Source: Onchocerca volvulus (taxonomy: Eukaryota; Nematoda; Chromadorea; Rhabditida; Onchocercidae). Taken from it: DNA of 64,000 nt. The translations under genes and the position numbers were made by a program. The notes beneath the pieces were generated by a model, which saw nothing but the letters and a program-made list of their open reading frames with translations, was not told where the DNA came from and searched no databases. Shown here piece by piece: positions 37,301 to 49,000 of the stretch; positions within the stretch are counted from its first letter, which is position 1; the number at the start of each line of letters is the position of its first letter. The stretch is from assembly GCA_000499405.2 (NCBI GenBank), contig HG738138.1, positions 21,834,824 through 21,898,823 of the forward strand. The letters are read 5' to 3'.

Positions 37301-40300
37301 TATTTTATAACTTTTTTTTATTAGTTTTCATATTCCACGATACATTAATTTATTATTCTTCTTTCGTTGAAAGGAAAAACTTTCAGTTTGTACATTGAAG
37401 AATTTCAGAAAATTCAGAAGTTTGAAAGTATGATCTTAAAATTTTCAAATCTCGGCCTATTTATTTTTAATCTTGAAAGTATAAATATAGAGTTACTTTT
37501 AACTTAGGAAACCTGAAATTCAAGCAAATCTAGAATTCTGGTTTGAAATTCCTCAATCTTCCTATTTTGCAAGTTGGTTCTCTTACATTCCATCACAACA
37601 CGAAAATACAGCAATTCGTCAATGTGCCTATATTGTTGACATTGACATGCGACAGTGATAAAAAAAATTCTCAAGTATTTGAAAACTTCAAATTTCGATT
37701 TATCCAGACTTATTATCGCTGCTCTGTTTAGAAGTTATTTCGAAGGATAGAAATTTAAGAGATTTAGAAAGTTAAGTAATCTCATCTTCGATGATTTTAT
37801 GATTTGTTTAAAATCACATAACAATGTTTCCGTGAATAGGAAAATTGCTCCATCTTAAAACACTTGATGAACGAAAAAAAATCGTCCCAAAGAAGCTTGA
37901 TAATTTTACTCTCGATTATCCGAATGAATAATTAAACTTGTTTTGAGATAAGACAAAATGATCAATTTTTGATCAAGAATCCAATTAAAATTATTCAGCT
38001 TACGGAATCATGAATCTGTCATAAAATTTTAATCATTATTCTGGAACACTTTCTGAAATATTAGAATTTCAGTAAAATGAAAGCAGTAAAATTTCTTATT
38101 GGATTATATAATTTTGCTCAGACATTTTGTTTTGAAATTTGAGGCTGTGAAAATGAAAGACAAGTTCTCATTTATGAATGAAATCAACTGAGATGAAATC
38201 TTCGGATAGACTTAGTTCTTCAAACTGAGGATTTTATAGAACTAAACATTCTGCTGCATTCTCTGTTTAGTTTGCCACACCACATGTGCATCATATATTT
38301 CCAAACAATTTAAAGGCTCATTCTGAAAGTCGATTTCAATTTCAAAAATGCAACTTTTTGTTAGAGATTTGAAGTATAGAGATGCGCACTTTGGCACCAG
38401 CTGAAGCGAACTACAGCTATTTGTTTTAGTTTAAAATGCTTATAAACGAGATTTGAATTTATTTTAATTTATCAAAATATAATTTTCTGTTTGCACAATA
38501 AATTTAAGATATTTACTGACTAAAGGATGTTGTTTCTTCAACCTTTTCACTTCATTCGATAACAACAAAAACACATGAATTGTATATGTCTCAGCTGGTG
38601 ATCCAACAACGGATACTCGTTCCGACGATATCGATGAATTAGCAACTTGGGCTGCAGCTATCAGACAAGCTTTGATGCCTATTACACCACAAACAATTAT
38701 GGTCAAAGTTCAGGAGACTATCACTTCGGACAATGATCATGATCATGAGCAACAGCTGCAAAATATGCAACAATTCAACACTTCTGCTGAAGGTTATTTT
38801 TTAAAACTATATTAAGCGTCATTATATTTGACATTCTTAAATCAATCCCAAATTATCGGTTATATTGGTTGTATCAAATTTTCCACATTTAAATTTGTTT
38901 GAATTCCGTTTCAGCTCGACTGAATCCATCGACATTTATAGATGCTTCTCGGTTAAATGGAGTATATTATTCAAATCTCACATTACATTTAAATTGAGTA
39001 CATTATTTAAAATTTATATTAATTATTGATGCTGATTGCATATGCTTCCTAATTTCATCCAGCTTATATTTTAGATGAAATGGGTCGATTAGGTATACAA
39101 TTAAGGGACGAACAAGATTTCTCACAGCGTTATCAAATTTTCATCGATGAAATTCTTGGTTCAGGGCAATTTGGGACTGTATATGGTGGTTTGTTTTAAA
39201 AATTCCGCAATCTTTTCTAAATTTCGAAACTTGTTCATTGTATATATAAATTTTCATTTAAAGTTTATTATTAGATTAAAATTTTTTTAAGCTTATTAGA
39301 AAAAACTATTTAAATTTCACTCTTCAGGGAAAAACAAAAAAAATAAACAAAGTAGAATGTTTAGAGAACTAACTTAGTTATTTAGTCGACGTATGCTAGC
39401 GATATTATCGATTTTAAGAGGAATTTTTCAAATTGCAAATTTCCATAAACTCAACGAAGCTTCTCAAATTGAGAAGTTATGGTACAATCAAGTTTTGATA
39501 GCGTATGTATTTCGGTTGATGAAATTGTAAATTAATCATTTCTTACGTCCGTATTAGCTCCCACAAAAAACACTGAGGAATTAACTGTTTGAAAATAGAG
39601 TAAAATTTAACCAAAATTTATTGAATAACGTATGCAAAATTTGAAATTCATAAGTGCGAAATCATGAGATTGTGAGCTGCACAAAACAAAATATTGAAGA
39701 AATTTCATCAAAAAAATATTCGAATGGATTTTCAAAGTTGGAAATACAAGCTGTTTGAACAAGTTTTTCAATAAACTTATTAAATAATTTGAAAATTTTC
39801 GTTTTCCATTAGCTTTATCTATGAAAGTAGTTTATCTATTTTTGTTTTTCTCCTGATTTTTGAATAGCATTTAGGAATTCATCGAAAAACAGGAAGACAT
39901 GTTGCTGTAAAATTGATTAATAAAACGAAATTTCCAAATAGCAAAGAAGCAGCTCTTCGGACTGAAGTTGAAATTTTGAGTGTAAGATTTTCGACAGATT
40001 GAAATGTTCTGTATGTCTATGGAATCTAAACTTTTCAACTTTAAAAATTTTCAACTTTGGCTAAGTTTCATATGCATACTTTATATTCTAAAATAGTTCA
40101 ACTTTTTTTTCGAATTTACAGAAAGTTGAGCATCCAAGTGTGGTGGCATTCCAAGAAATGTTCGAAACTACGGATCGAATATTCGTTGTAATGGAAAAGC
40201 TTAAGGGTGATATGTTGGAAATGATTTTGTGCAACGAAAGAGGAAAATTATCCGAACGGGTTACACAGTTTCTTGTTTATCAAGTACGCATATGCAAACT

Positions 40301-42590
40301 AGAGATTTTTCTCACTTGATCGGCGCAAATTAATTATTGTAAAAGAATTGCGATTTTTGATTCTATTGACTAATTATTAGAAGATTAAGTCCCTAATAGA
40401 TTTAGCCAATTTCGCTGTTTGAATAATGACATATTTTCTAAAATCTGAAACACCATTACCATAGATAATTCCATTATTTCTTAATTTAAATTAAAAATTT
40501 TTAAATTAAATTTCGTTTTAAGATGGTAAAATTTCATTTATATTTACATAATCCATTACCCATGCATATTTCGTTTTTAAGATTCAAGATAAAATTTTAT
40601 AGATGAGAAGCTAGTAAATGAAAAGTTCAAAATCAATAATGTCGTTTAAATACGCGGAATGTAATTAAAGTACATTATTATCTTCTTAATCAAAGTTTCT
40701 CATCCAAAATTGTACGATATTTCAAAGGCTTCAAAAGCTGTTTCGGTAAACTAAATTCAATATTCTTTTTCTAGATACTTATTGCATTACGTTATCTTCA
40801 CAATTTGAACATCGTACATTGTGATCTGAAACCCGAAAATATTTTACTCGTTTCGGATTCCGATTTCCCTCAAGTGATTTTTTGTTTTTCACTCATAACA
40901 GCATAATTTATGCAACCATGCGATTGGATTTTTGTTTAATCTTTTTTTTTCTTTTTTTTTTTTTAATTTCGAAGCGACATAATGTTGAGTTCATTTCTAA
41001 AAGATTAAATTCAAGTTTTCGCTTTTTACGAATTTTTTTATTCCTTTAAAATGCTGAATTTGAGAGAACTCCAAAATGGTGCCCAATGCGAAATATTTAA
41101 GCGCGAGAAATCTATGATCTAACTTCAGAATCTTTTTATAATTATTCGGATTCTAGATAAAACTCTGTGATTTCGGTTTTGCTCGGATTATTGGTGAACG
41201 AGGATTTAGGCGATCTGTTGTTGGTACACCTGCTTATCTTGGTTATTCTTTCTTTCTTCAGCCTATTATTCTACTGATATATACCGGAAGTATAGGTTGA
41301 ATTGATGATATAGCATTTGTTGAAGGAAGAATTTGTAAGTCGGAATGAAATTCACTAAACATTTCCCACATTTAATTTTGATCATTCTTGAAAATTATCT
41401 TTTTTTTTGACACAAAATTCAAATAAATCAATTTTTTTGATGAAAATATTATTCGTTTTCTTCGTTTAAAATCCGTAATCAAGCGAGGATGCAATTCAGA
41501 TGATGATATCAAAGTAAAAGACTTATCATCGTTTACTTGCAAAACTTCTGTAGGATAATTACTTTTCTTGATATTATGCAGATGAACTCACTACAACACT
41601 TTGTGATATAGGGTTAAGCCAAGATAGAATGCAATATTTGTTGATTTTTATTATTTTCCATCTTCATTGATGAAATTCACTGATCGATCGCTGATTTTTA
41701 AGCCCCAGAAGTGCTATGTAATAAAGGCTTTAATCGATCGTTGGATATGTGGTCCGTTGGTGTTATCGTCTATGTTAGGTTAGACTTTACTTTCCCAATT
41801 TCTTCTTTTAAATTTTATTTTGACAGTTTAAAATACCATTGATAGAAGTTATCTCCAAAAATTACGACATTCGAAATCTTCATTGTTAAAATGACTAGTT
41901 TTCGAAGCAATAGTTGTAATGCTCCTTTAAATTAGGTAATAATTTGATAAATGCTATTATCGTTTCACAACATTGTTGATATTTGAAAATTGTTGTCGTT
42001 GTTTACAACATCACATTATATTTATAGCCTCTCCGGCACCTTTCCCTTCAATGAAGACGAAGATATCAACGACCAAATCCAGAATGCCGATTTCATGTAT
42101 CCGTCAAACCCATGGTGTGAAATTACTAGTGCAGCAATTGATTTTATTAACAATTTACTGCAAGTTAAAATGAGCAAACGACTAACAGTATTGAAAGCAT
42201 TAAGTCATAATTGGCTACAGGTAAGCTCGGATTGATAATACTGCTTATGAAGAGGATGGGCATTACATTCAATTTTTTTAATCAATTTTTGTCTTCTACT
42301 TTTTCTGATATGCACCCATTCCTAAAATTCTTCAACTTTATTGAAAAGTGCATTTTCAGATACATTTCAAATAAAAAGAATGCTATTCTATATTCTGAAA
42401 TTTTTCATTAGAATATTTAATATATCGTATAAGAAGTGTTTTCTTCTTTTTTTTTCAGAATTATCAGCTCTGGTCAGATTTGCGATGTTTGGAAAAAGAA
42501 ATTGCTGTACGATTCTTGACTCACGAATCAGATGACGCTCGATGGACCAATTACGAAAATGAACGTGGCTTGAAGCCTACTTATTTGTAG
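16315..42590 (+). CDS. dkf: Protein kinase D (PKD/DKF family), 22 exons
   Basis: Diacylglycerol/PKC-activated Ser/Thr kinase of about 860 aa (human PKD1 is 912). Exons: 16315-16434, 17002-17143, 19049-19180, 19307-19422, 19618-19680, 19891-19968, 23446-23548, 23892-23996, 24137-24220, 24518-24684, 25940-26047, 26212-26289, 26461-26569, 38595-38792, 39063-39188, 39875-39981, 40122-40283, 40775-40873, 41157-41241, 41703-41778, 42028-42220, 42459-42590. All phases agree. Domains: N-terminal ubiquitin-like fold (~5-88, ending [17 protein letters not shown]); C1a (~97-150) and C1b (~219-270), both with the full H-x12-C-x2-C-x13-C-x2-C-x4-H-x2-C-x7-C zinc pattern; PH (~380-505); kinase (~556-820) with [15 protein letters not shown], the PKD-type [14 protein letters not shown] and GTPAYLAPEV. 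The activation loop [12 protein letters not shown] keeps one serine. The C-terminus (LKPTYL) lacks the PDZ ligand of mammalian PKD1/2. The start has a stop codon shortly upstream in frame; an upstream non-coding or alternative first exon is possible. Intron 13 (12,025 bp) splits the PH domain. Confidence 0.93.
20652..20695 (+). repeat. TC-rich microsatellite in a PKD intron
   Basis: A run of TC/TTTC units (CTCTCTCTCTTTCTTTCTTT and on) ending in poly-T, within the 3.5-kb intron between the two C1 domains. Likely length-variable between isolates. No other structure is evident in that intron. Confidence 0.7.
25367..25700. repeat. Degenerate short repeats in the intron before the PH exons
   Basis: Two adjacent near-copies of about 30 bp share TGCCCT, TGATCA and AGCAAA (GTGCCCTAAGTGATCAAAGC and ATGCCCTGATTGATCAGAGC). 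They are followed by scattered TAGCATAACA/TAGCACAA words, including a tandem ACATAGCATAACATAGCATA near 25598. Non-coding, in intron 10 of the PKD gene. Origin unknown. Confidence 0.45.
27360..27930 (-). mobile_element. Helitron 3' fragment
   Basis: On the plus strand, 27380-27550 aligns by eye with 34085-34240, which lies downstream of the helicase remnant's stop codon. Shared words are GATNGATGNAAGAGTG, TATCCANGNAAATTGAT, GGGNTTNTTCTTTCNTTGGT and AATTGNCGAATT/TCGATT, in the same order. Further right, several GGTAAACATG/TTTATCCTT words recur (27740-27870), resembling the GCGGTAAATATCTG region at 34310. No helicase frame survives here, so this is a second, more decayed and truncated copy in the same intron. 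Confidence 0.55.
34409..34897 (-). pseudogene. Helitron PIF1-type helicase, C-terminal fragment
   Basis: A 162-codon open frame matches the end of Helitron PIF1/RecD-like helicases. It holds the conserved [20 protein letters not shown] segment, [13 protein letters not shown], the [17 protein letters not shown] motif (helicase motif V, normally with the KAQGQ core) and [18 protein letters not shown] (motif VI with the VACSRV arginine). It ends IVHPQAL followed by a stop. In active elements this domain unwinds DNA during rolling-circle transposition. Here the upstream part is frameshifted and truncated, so this is the best preserved piece of a dead gene. KAHGQ in place of KAQGQ is a visible change in the core. 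Confidence 0.85.
35100..35780 (-). pseudogene. Helitron PIF1-type helicase, N-terminal fragment
   Basis: From about 35775 the translation runs [19 protein letters not shown], meets a stop, then continues with [18 protein letters not shown] and on to [11 protein letters not shown]. The P-loop, normally GGTGKT, reads KGSNKT and so lacks its second glycine. The DEAD-like WDE is followed at once by TGA (35383-35385) where the family has a cysteine. The same frame then continues [17 protein letters not shown], and in another frame LLAGDFRHH (motif III region, normally GDFRQ). These breaks make the gene non-functional. It lies upstream of, and in the same orientation as, the C-terminal fragment at 34409-34897. 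Confidence 0.8.
35870..36150 (-). pseudogene. Helitron Rep (HUH endonuclease) fragment
   Basis: The translation gives [19 protein letters not shown], then (shifted) [20 protein letters not shown] and VNKGSDMAA. This matches the Helitron replication-initiator region just before and including the two-tyrosine motif ([10 protein letters not shown], near 35886-35915), whose tyrosines cut and join DNA in active elements. The upstream HUH histidines are not visible and the frame is broken between the two pieces. The motif's survival identifies the element as a true Helitron rather than a host PIF1 helicase copy. Confidence 0.75.
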
Positions 42591-45053
42591 AAATTTTTAA
42601 ACATTATCAAGGGTCCAAGTTGTTGGCTGTTGGAGTGATTTTAATGCCAAAAATGAAATTGATTTTAGTACATCTGATTTGTCCCAAGAAGGTTTGATAA
42701 TAGAAAGTGAAGGCTAGTTTTATTAATAAAAATTAAAGAAAAAATTAGACCTATGAAATCTCCATCATAGAAAGCTTCGAATTCTTCACCGGCTGATAAA
42801 ATCTTTGAAGAATCATGCCATGTAAATTATGTCCTTTTTTGTTGTGTAAATAAACTTCTAGGTCCATAGTTCCTAACGTATCAATAATCAGTGATGTCTC
42901 TTCAATCGGTGATGTGTCGTAAGACACTTATGACAAATTTTTCACACTTATTTTTCACTTTTATTCGTTTAAATATTTCATTTCTGATATGCTTTTGCAA
43001 TTTTAATCTCGGAGTACGGGCTTAGTTAAGTATGACCTATATGCAGATAATCTGAATAATTTTTCGATCTGCTGAATAAGATATCTCCTATTTTAAAATA
43101 TCTTTTTAGGTGGGACAAGCACATGTAAATGAAATAAATTTACACAATCATTTGCAGAAATGATTGTTTTTATTGCAACAGTTTAAAGTCAGATCAATCA
43201 GAACATTATGGGTAGGTCAAAATCCTTTTCTCAAATCCAGAATTTATGCGGTTGGATTTACATCAAATTATGGAGATGTCATCACCAACGAGTGCTGTTC
43301 AATATTAAATCATTTATTCAGCATCAAATTTTGTTCATAAAGTATTTCCGTAACAAATGTAATGATGTTTCAGAAAATTTGAATTAATGGTGTAATATAT
43401 CCCAAAATTGTCTACAAGGGTCATTTCATATAATATTCTCGATTCAGTTTTCTTTAAATTTCTTTTCAAACGAACTGTAGTATATTACGCTCTAATATAT
43501 CGAAAATTACACAATTTCTTTTATATAGTTTTCGTCAACTTAGCAGTTATCAAACATAATAAGAATTACAAATGATTCAACCATCCAAAAAACTGTCTTG
43601 TATTGCAGTGTATCATAATTGGCGAAATTTTTTTACTTGCTATTAAAATTCTCTTGACATGAAAAAAGACAAGAAAAGGTTATCACCAGACAGTGAGATG
43701 TACGCACACTCAATAAAGAATTAATGAAGTAAAACTGATCTTACGTAAGAACTGAAAATGTATTAATACACCTATCAAAATAGGGCCTAATAAAGAAACT
43801 GGCGGCTCTTTTTTCTAAAATATATGCAGTATTGAAATTTACATCAAAAAATCATATTATTATGTAACTGTAAAAACAAAAAATCATATTATTATGTAAC
43901 TATAGATTAAAAAATAAGACTTATGATATAATATGAAGTGCCAGAGAATATTTGATTTTTATCTGGGAAATGTTATAAAGGCTGTAAATGTCATACAGAC
44001 TCCTTTTAAATCGTATCCAGCGCAGTTCCTAAATCAGATTCTCTAGAAAAATTCATTCTACTGCAATGATCAGCATTGAATTTTGAGGACATTAATCATG
44101 ATTTCTAGATTAACACATCAGTTCCAAGTGGACTAACATTTCAATTCCAAGTGTTTTATCATTTTTGCAATTTTGACTTCGAAATGATGGTAGTAAGAAA
44201 TCAAGAATGGGAAAAGGAGAAACAAGTAAGGAATTAAGAAAGCTAATTTTTAAAATTCTTCGACGAATATTTCCCTGCAATCAATTTTAACATCATTACC
44301 ATAATGACTTCAGAAAGTTAAGGTAATTTTTTAATCCATCCAACACATCATTTTCTCCATAATTTCTCATTCCGAATGTTAGCGTTGATAAATAATGCTA
44401 TAAAAATGGGTAAACATTTTCAAAACATGGAATACAACGAAAACCAAACATGAATAAAGTCGATGCCAGCAATGTGGTACATTTTGAAACGAATTGTTGG
44501 GGCAGGGATGGGAGTTACAAAACTGACAAATCAATCAATTAATAGAAGTATCAGTAGTTGAGTGTTGCAGAAAAAAATCACTTCCACCTGAATTAAATTA
44601 TACTTGAGAGGTAGAAATATGCAAATAATCCTAAACTATTCGCACTGCTCTGAAACCAATTCTCGACCTGATAATATCGCTTAATCATTTGGGTAAAAGG
44701 AAGTTTTTGAAATGGAAGTAAGTTAATCTTAGTTTTAAAAACAAATTTTGAACATTTTAGTCTGAAGAAATCTATGGTCTTATTCTAATTAGCGATGGAT
44801 TACTGCTGCCAGAAACATAAAAATATAAACGTCAGATTTCTGCGCTCATCAAAAATGACCCGCTCACTTGAGAAAAAAAAAAAAAAGAAAAAAAAAAAAC
44901 AAACAAACAAAATGAGCACATTATAGCTATTACAAATGTCACTAATGAATATCTCGATATTACCAAAAAAAATTTTCTAATTCAACATTTTTAGCTTTCC
45001 TGATATAATTCATCCATGTACTATGTATGACCAGCTATTATACCACTAACTTG
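42591..45053. other. Tail-to-tail intergenic region
   Basis: About 2.5 kb between the stop of PKD (+) and the stop of the ABC transporter (-). It presumably holds both 3' UTRs and polyadenylation sites; AATAAA-like words occur (for example near 42850 on the plus strand) but I cannot choose among them in such AT-rich DNA. It contains a 25-bp exact direct repeat (43845-43901) and an A-rich run (44874-44912). No gene seen. Confidence 0.6.
43845..43901 (+). repeat. 25-bp exact direct repeat
   Basis: CAAAAAATCATATTATTATG followed by TAACT occurs at 43845-43869 and again at 43877-43901, separated by seven bases (GTAAAAA). This is a local tandem duplication with a 32-bp period and two copies. Confidence 0.85.
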
Positions 45054-46032
45054 TTATTTGAATCCAATCGCTTGCTTCTCCACCAAATTCTTGAAAACTC
45101 CATTTTCGATGAGCATTAATTCATCAAATGTTCCAACTTCATCTACTCTACCGCTATTAATAACCACAATCTGATCAGCATATTTGATGGTTGAAAGGCT
45201 AAAAACAACAGAAATTGATGTTGTATATTTTGAAGACCAGATATCTGTAATAATTTAGAATTCTTATTCCATTATTCTTCCATTATTATTTTTTTTAAGA
45301 TATTCGGGAGATCAGGAATTTTATGGAACGATGTGCAAAATATCTCCTTCCTAAATAATGGAAAATTGAAAAATGAGAAAGAGTCCTTACCGATGAGCGA
45401 TAATAAGAACAGTTTTCTTACTGTTCTTAATCAATGTTAACATAGCTTTTCGAACTAAATCCTCACTTGTAGCATCCAAAGCACTTGTTGCTTCATCCAT
45501 GATAAGCATCATTGGGTCCTTAATATCATGAAGGTTCTTGAATTTAACAATGGACTTTCATAAGATGAGTAATTCATAAAAACAATACCTATATTACAAA
45601 ACCATATCGAATCTTCTTCTTAATAATAGAATACTATAAATTTTGGATGGAAATATATTTCATGATTTCGTTCTTTTTAGCTTATCCACATATCAAAAAC
45701 TTTGGTTTTAAAACAAACATTAATAAGTGCTCGGGCTATTGCAATTCTTTGACGTTGGCCACCACTAAGCATTGAAGTTCCATGTTCACCGACAATGGTT
45801 TCAAATCCATCCGGAAGATTTTTGATAAAATTGAAAGCATTTGCTAGACTAGATGCCTCTTCCAACTAAAATTTTTATTTTTTAAGGGAAATAAAGTAAA
45901 GGAACAGAGGCATAACAACAAAGGAGCGAACCTGAATGTCCATTATTAACTCCGGATGTTTTGAACCATAAATAATATTATTTCTTATTGTTGTGGAAAA
46001 CAGAATCGGTTCCTGAAAACAATTGATATATC

Positions 46033-46087
<55 letters not shown>

Positions 46088-49000
46088 AAAAAAATATCAT
46101 TTTAGTAGTACTGTATCAGAAATTCGCTAGTACTTATATAACAACTAATCATTCTGCTGTATTAAAGAAAACCTGTGCCACAGTGCCGATTTGTTGTCGC
46201 CAAAAGGATGGATCTATGGATTTTAAATCGACATTATCGATCAGAATATGTCCAGAATTAGGATCAAACAACCTAAAATTCAATCTTACTTTAGATCTCA
46301 CTGAATTTAATATCATAGTTTCATCCATCATTTTGTAGCTGGTTATCAAGTAATGACCAATTAATATACATAATGCAATCGAACCTTAATATGAGATTAG
46401 CAATTGTACTTTTTCCAGAACCAGACGGTCCAACTAATGCAGTGGTTTTGCCCGCTGGTATGTAAAAAGAAATATCCGTAAATAAGAGCGGTCGATTTGG
46501 GTAACCAAAACTAACATTTTTGAAAATAATACCATCAATGATATTCTTTTTCAACAAACCACCTGAAACAATGTTAATATCTTCAAGTGATCTTTGATAA
46601 TCACTAAGAAGATTACATCTAGTTCCCGGTAAATGGTTTTCGGATAAAATTTTTAAGCAATAAATATAATGAATAAACGGTCTATTACGATACCGAAATT
46701 TGCTCACCTCTTACTGGTACTTCAGGAATGCGATTACGAAGTTCAAATAATCTCGTACTGGCACCTAGGCCTTTCATAAGCTCTGTATAAAAGTTGACCA
46801 TTCCAGGAAGACTGAGCGCGCATAAACTCGCATACCAAATAAATGCAAGGAGATCACCTGAAACTCATTCTTCACTTCATTTTTTACTATGACCAAATTC
46901 AACATAATCTGGCATATGCTCCTCTCCTCCTGTCATATAAGAACAAAAATAGTGTAAGTAAACTAACCATATGTTAATGTTCCAATATTCATTAACTGTC
47001 CACCATAATATACAATTGTATAAAGAGAAGCAAGTATCGCAATTTCGTGCTGAAATGAATTTCATATAAGCGGATTTTAATTCTTAATTAATTTGCATAT
47101 TCAAAATAAGTATGCAGAAAAATTTCTAGTTTATGTAACCTATACCAGAGCTATCATGCAACCTGCTGCACGGCCTTCACGACGGGAAACAAGCCAAAGC
47201 TGATGAATTTTTTTCTTGTATGTTTCACATTCTTTCAGCTCGGAAACCAAAGTTCTCACAGTTATGATATTTGAAAATTTTTCTGTAGCAACCTCAAATA
47301 AAGGATAAATATATATTTAATTTCCATCATATTCTTTCTTCTAAATTAATAAATTGTATTTATTTAGCCAACTTTAAGGATAGATGCAAAGGAAAATCTC
47401 TTAAGATTTTGAATTCTTCAGCTCATCATAATTATCATCTGAAGTCCCTGATGCTATGCGTAGGCCTGCCAGAGAAAGTGAGACACTGAACTTAAAAATG
47501 TGATCGGACTAAAAATCTCATAACAATACCTCATTGGATGCAGCAACTGCTTCCTGCATTTGTAATGTATATTTCCTTTGCAAATTACCGAAACAATACC
47601 CTGAGGTGACGATTGCTGCTGTAAGACATGTAACCACTTTAGACAACTCCGGCGATGTATACACCTATCCTGGTAAATACATTCAAAGCAAATCACCAAA
47701 AATAAAAAATGAAATAATATTCTGATTCTTTTTTTAAATATACTATTTTTAAAAAAATTGTTCAATGCAGATCTCTGGAATTTATTGAATAGTGACTTTC
47801 GCTAATAGCCCAGCCTATTTTTGCGAATAAAAGTACAACATCACAATCAAACGATATTCCTTTCAATGATAACTTTGCTAACGTAATGGTGAGGAAACGT
47901 ACCATAATAACAGCAGAACCGAAAAAAGACATAAAAGCTCGAGCACCGACAGTTAAATTTGATGAAACTGACTGACCCACAATTAATGCATCAGTTGAAA
48001 GGCGACTTACAATCTCACCAACTTTATTCCTGCTAAAGAAATTCATATCCTGATGAATAACTGATTTGAACACTGTTTGTCTCAAATTATTGATGACGAA
48101 TTGACCTGGAATTTTAAAATATAAATTTTCATATTTAAAACAATTCATGTTCAAGGAATTTTACTGCATCTTTAAAATAGCTTTTGCTTGCATCATTGAA
48201 TAGCTGAATTTTGCTTCTATTTACTATCTCAGCATTAGGAATGAAAATCTGAAACTTGCTTCGCTGCAAATAAAATGAGTAGTATTTGATAAGTCTTACA
48301 CCAATTAACTTTTTTAAGTGGCTTTCTCTGCCAATCCTTTTATCTAAAGTTGCAATAAAATGTTATCTGAGTCTTGTTTACATCAATCTATAAAATGAGA
48401 CATAAACTAGATACCCGAAATTGATAAAATGCATAGATAGTTGTATTTCTCAAAACTAGCATTGCACATGAAAATTACGAAATATTTTCCTAGATTAGTT
48501 TAAATGAAAATACCTGCAGTGTGCATACAATAATGCCTGATACCATAGGAGACTGCAACGATGCAAAAAAGGCTGAATAGTACCATATAATGTATTCTGA
48601 GATACTTGGCTGCTAACATAAAATACATATTTTTGTCATCACTTTTATTTTCCCTCATGTTTCCTTCATTTTCATGATTATTATTGATATCAATAAACAT
48701 GAAAATTATACGTGGCAAGACGAGACCAATGGCGTTCCCGACGACCAAAAATAACAAACCAGCTAAAAACAACAATTTGACAATGACCTAACAAGATCTA
48801 ATATCAGCACAAAATGTTCCTAATAAAACTTTTTTCGACACATATTTTGTTTAAACCATATCCACAAATAAAAAAAAATAAGAACAGATAGTAGAACTTC
48901 AGAAAACAATTCAGACATTACTTTCAAAACTTACTGTATATTCGTCTTCTACAAGGATATGCAAGTGCAAAAATTTCGCGCAGATCTTTCCACCGAACAT

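Larger units (their letters stand above)
26570..38594 (+). other. 12-kb intron inside the PKD PH domain
   Basis: Bounded by donor A/GTTAGT after the codons for TYYM and acceptor CTCAG before TGDPTTDTR, phase 1 on both sides, so the PH domain's last strand and its C-terminal helix ([15 protein letters not shown]) are 12 kb apart. Contents I can name: a Helitron 3' fragment (27360-27930), a Helitron Rep/Hel remnant with its flanks (33690-36545), and a moderately GC-rich, Ser-rich open segment with a stop (37080-37210). The rest (27931-33689 and 37211-38594) is AT-rich with homopolymer runs and nothing I recognise. An intron this long could hold an internal promoter for a short kinase isoform, but I see no direct sign of one. 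Confidence 0.8.

Noticed and set aside
47534..47725. 63-codon plus-strand frame
   Set aside because: It is the antisense shadow of the ABC transporter exon at 47530-47664.
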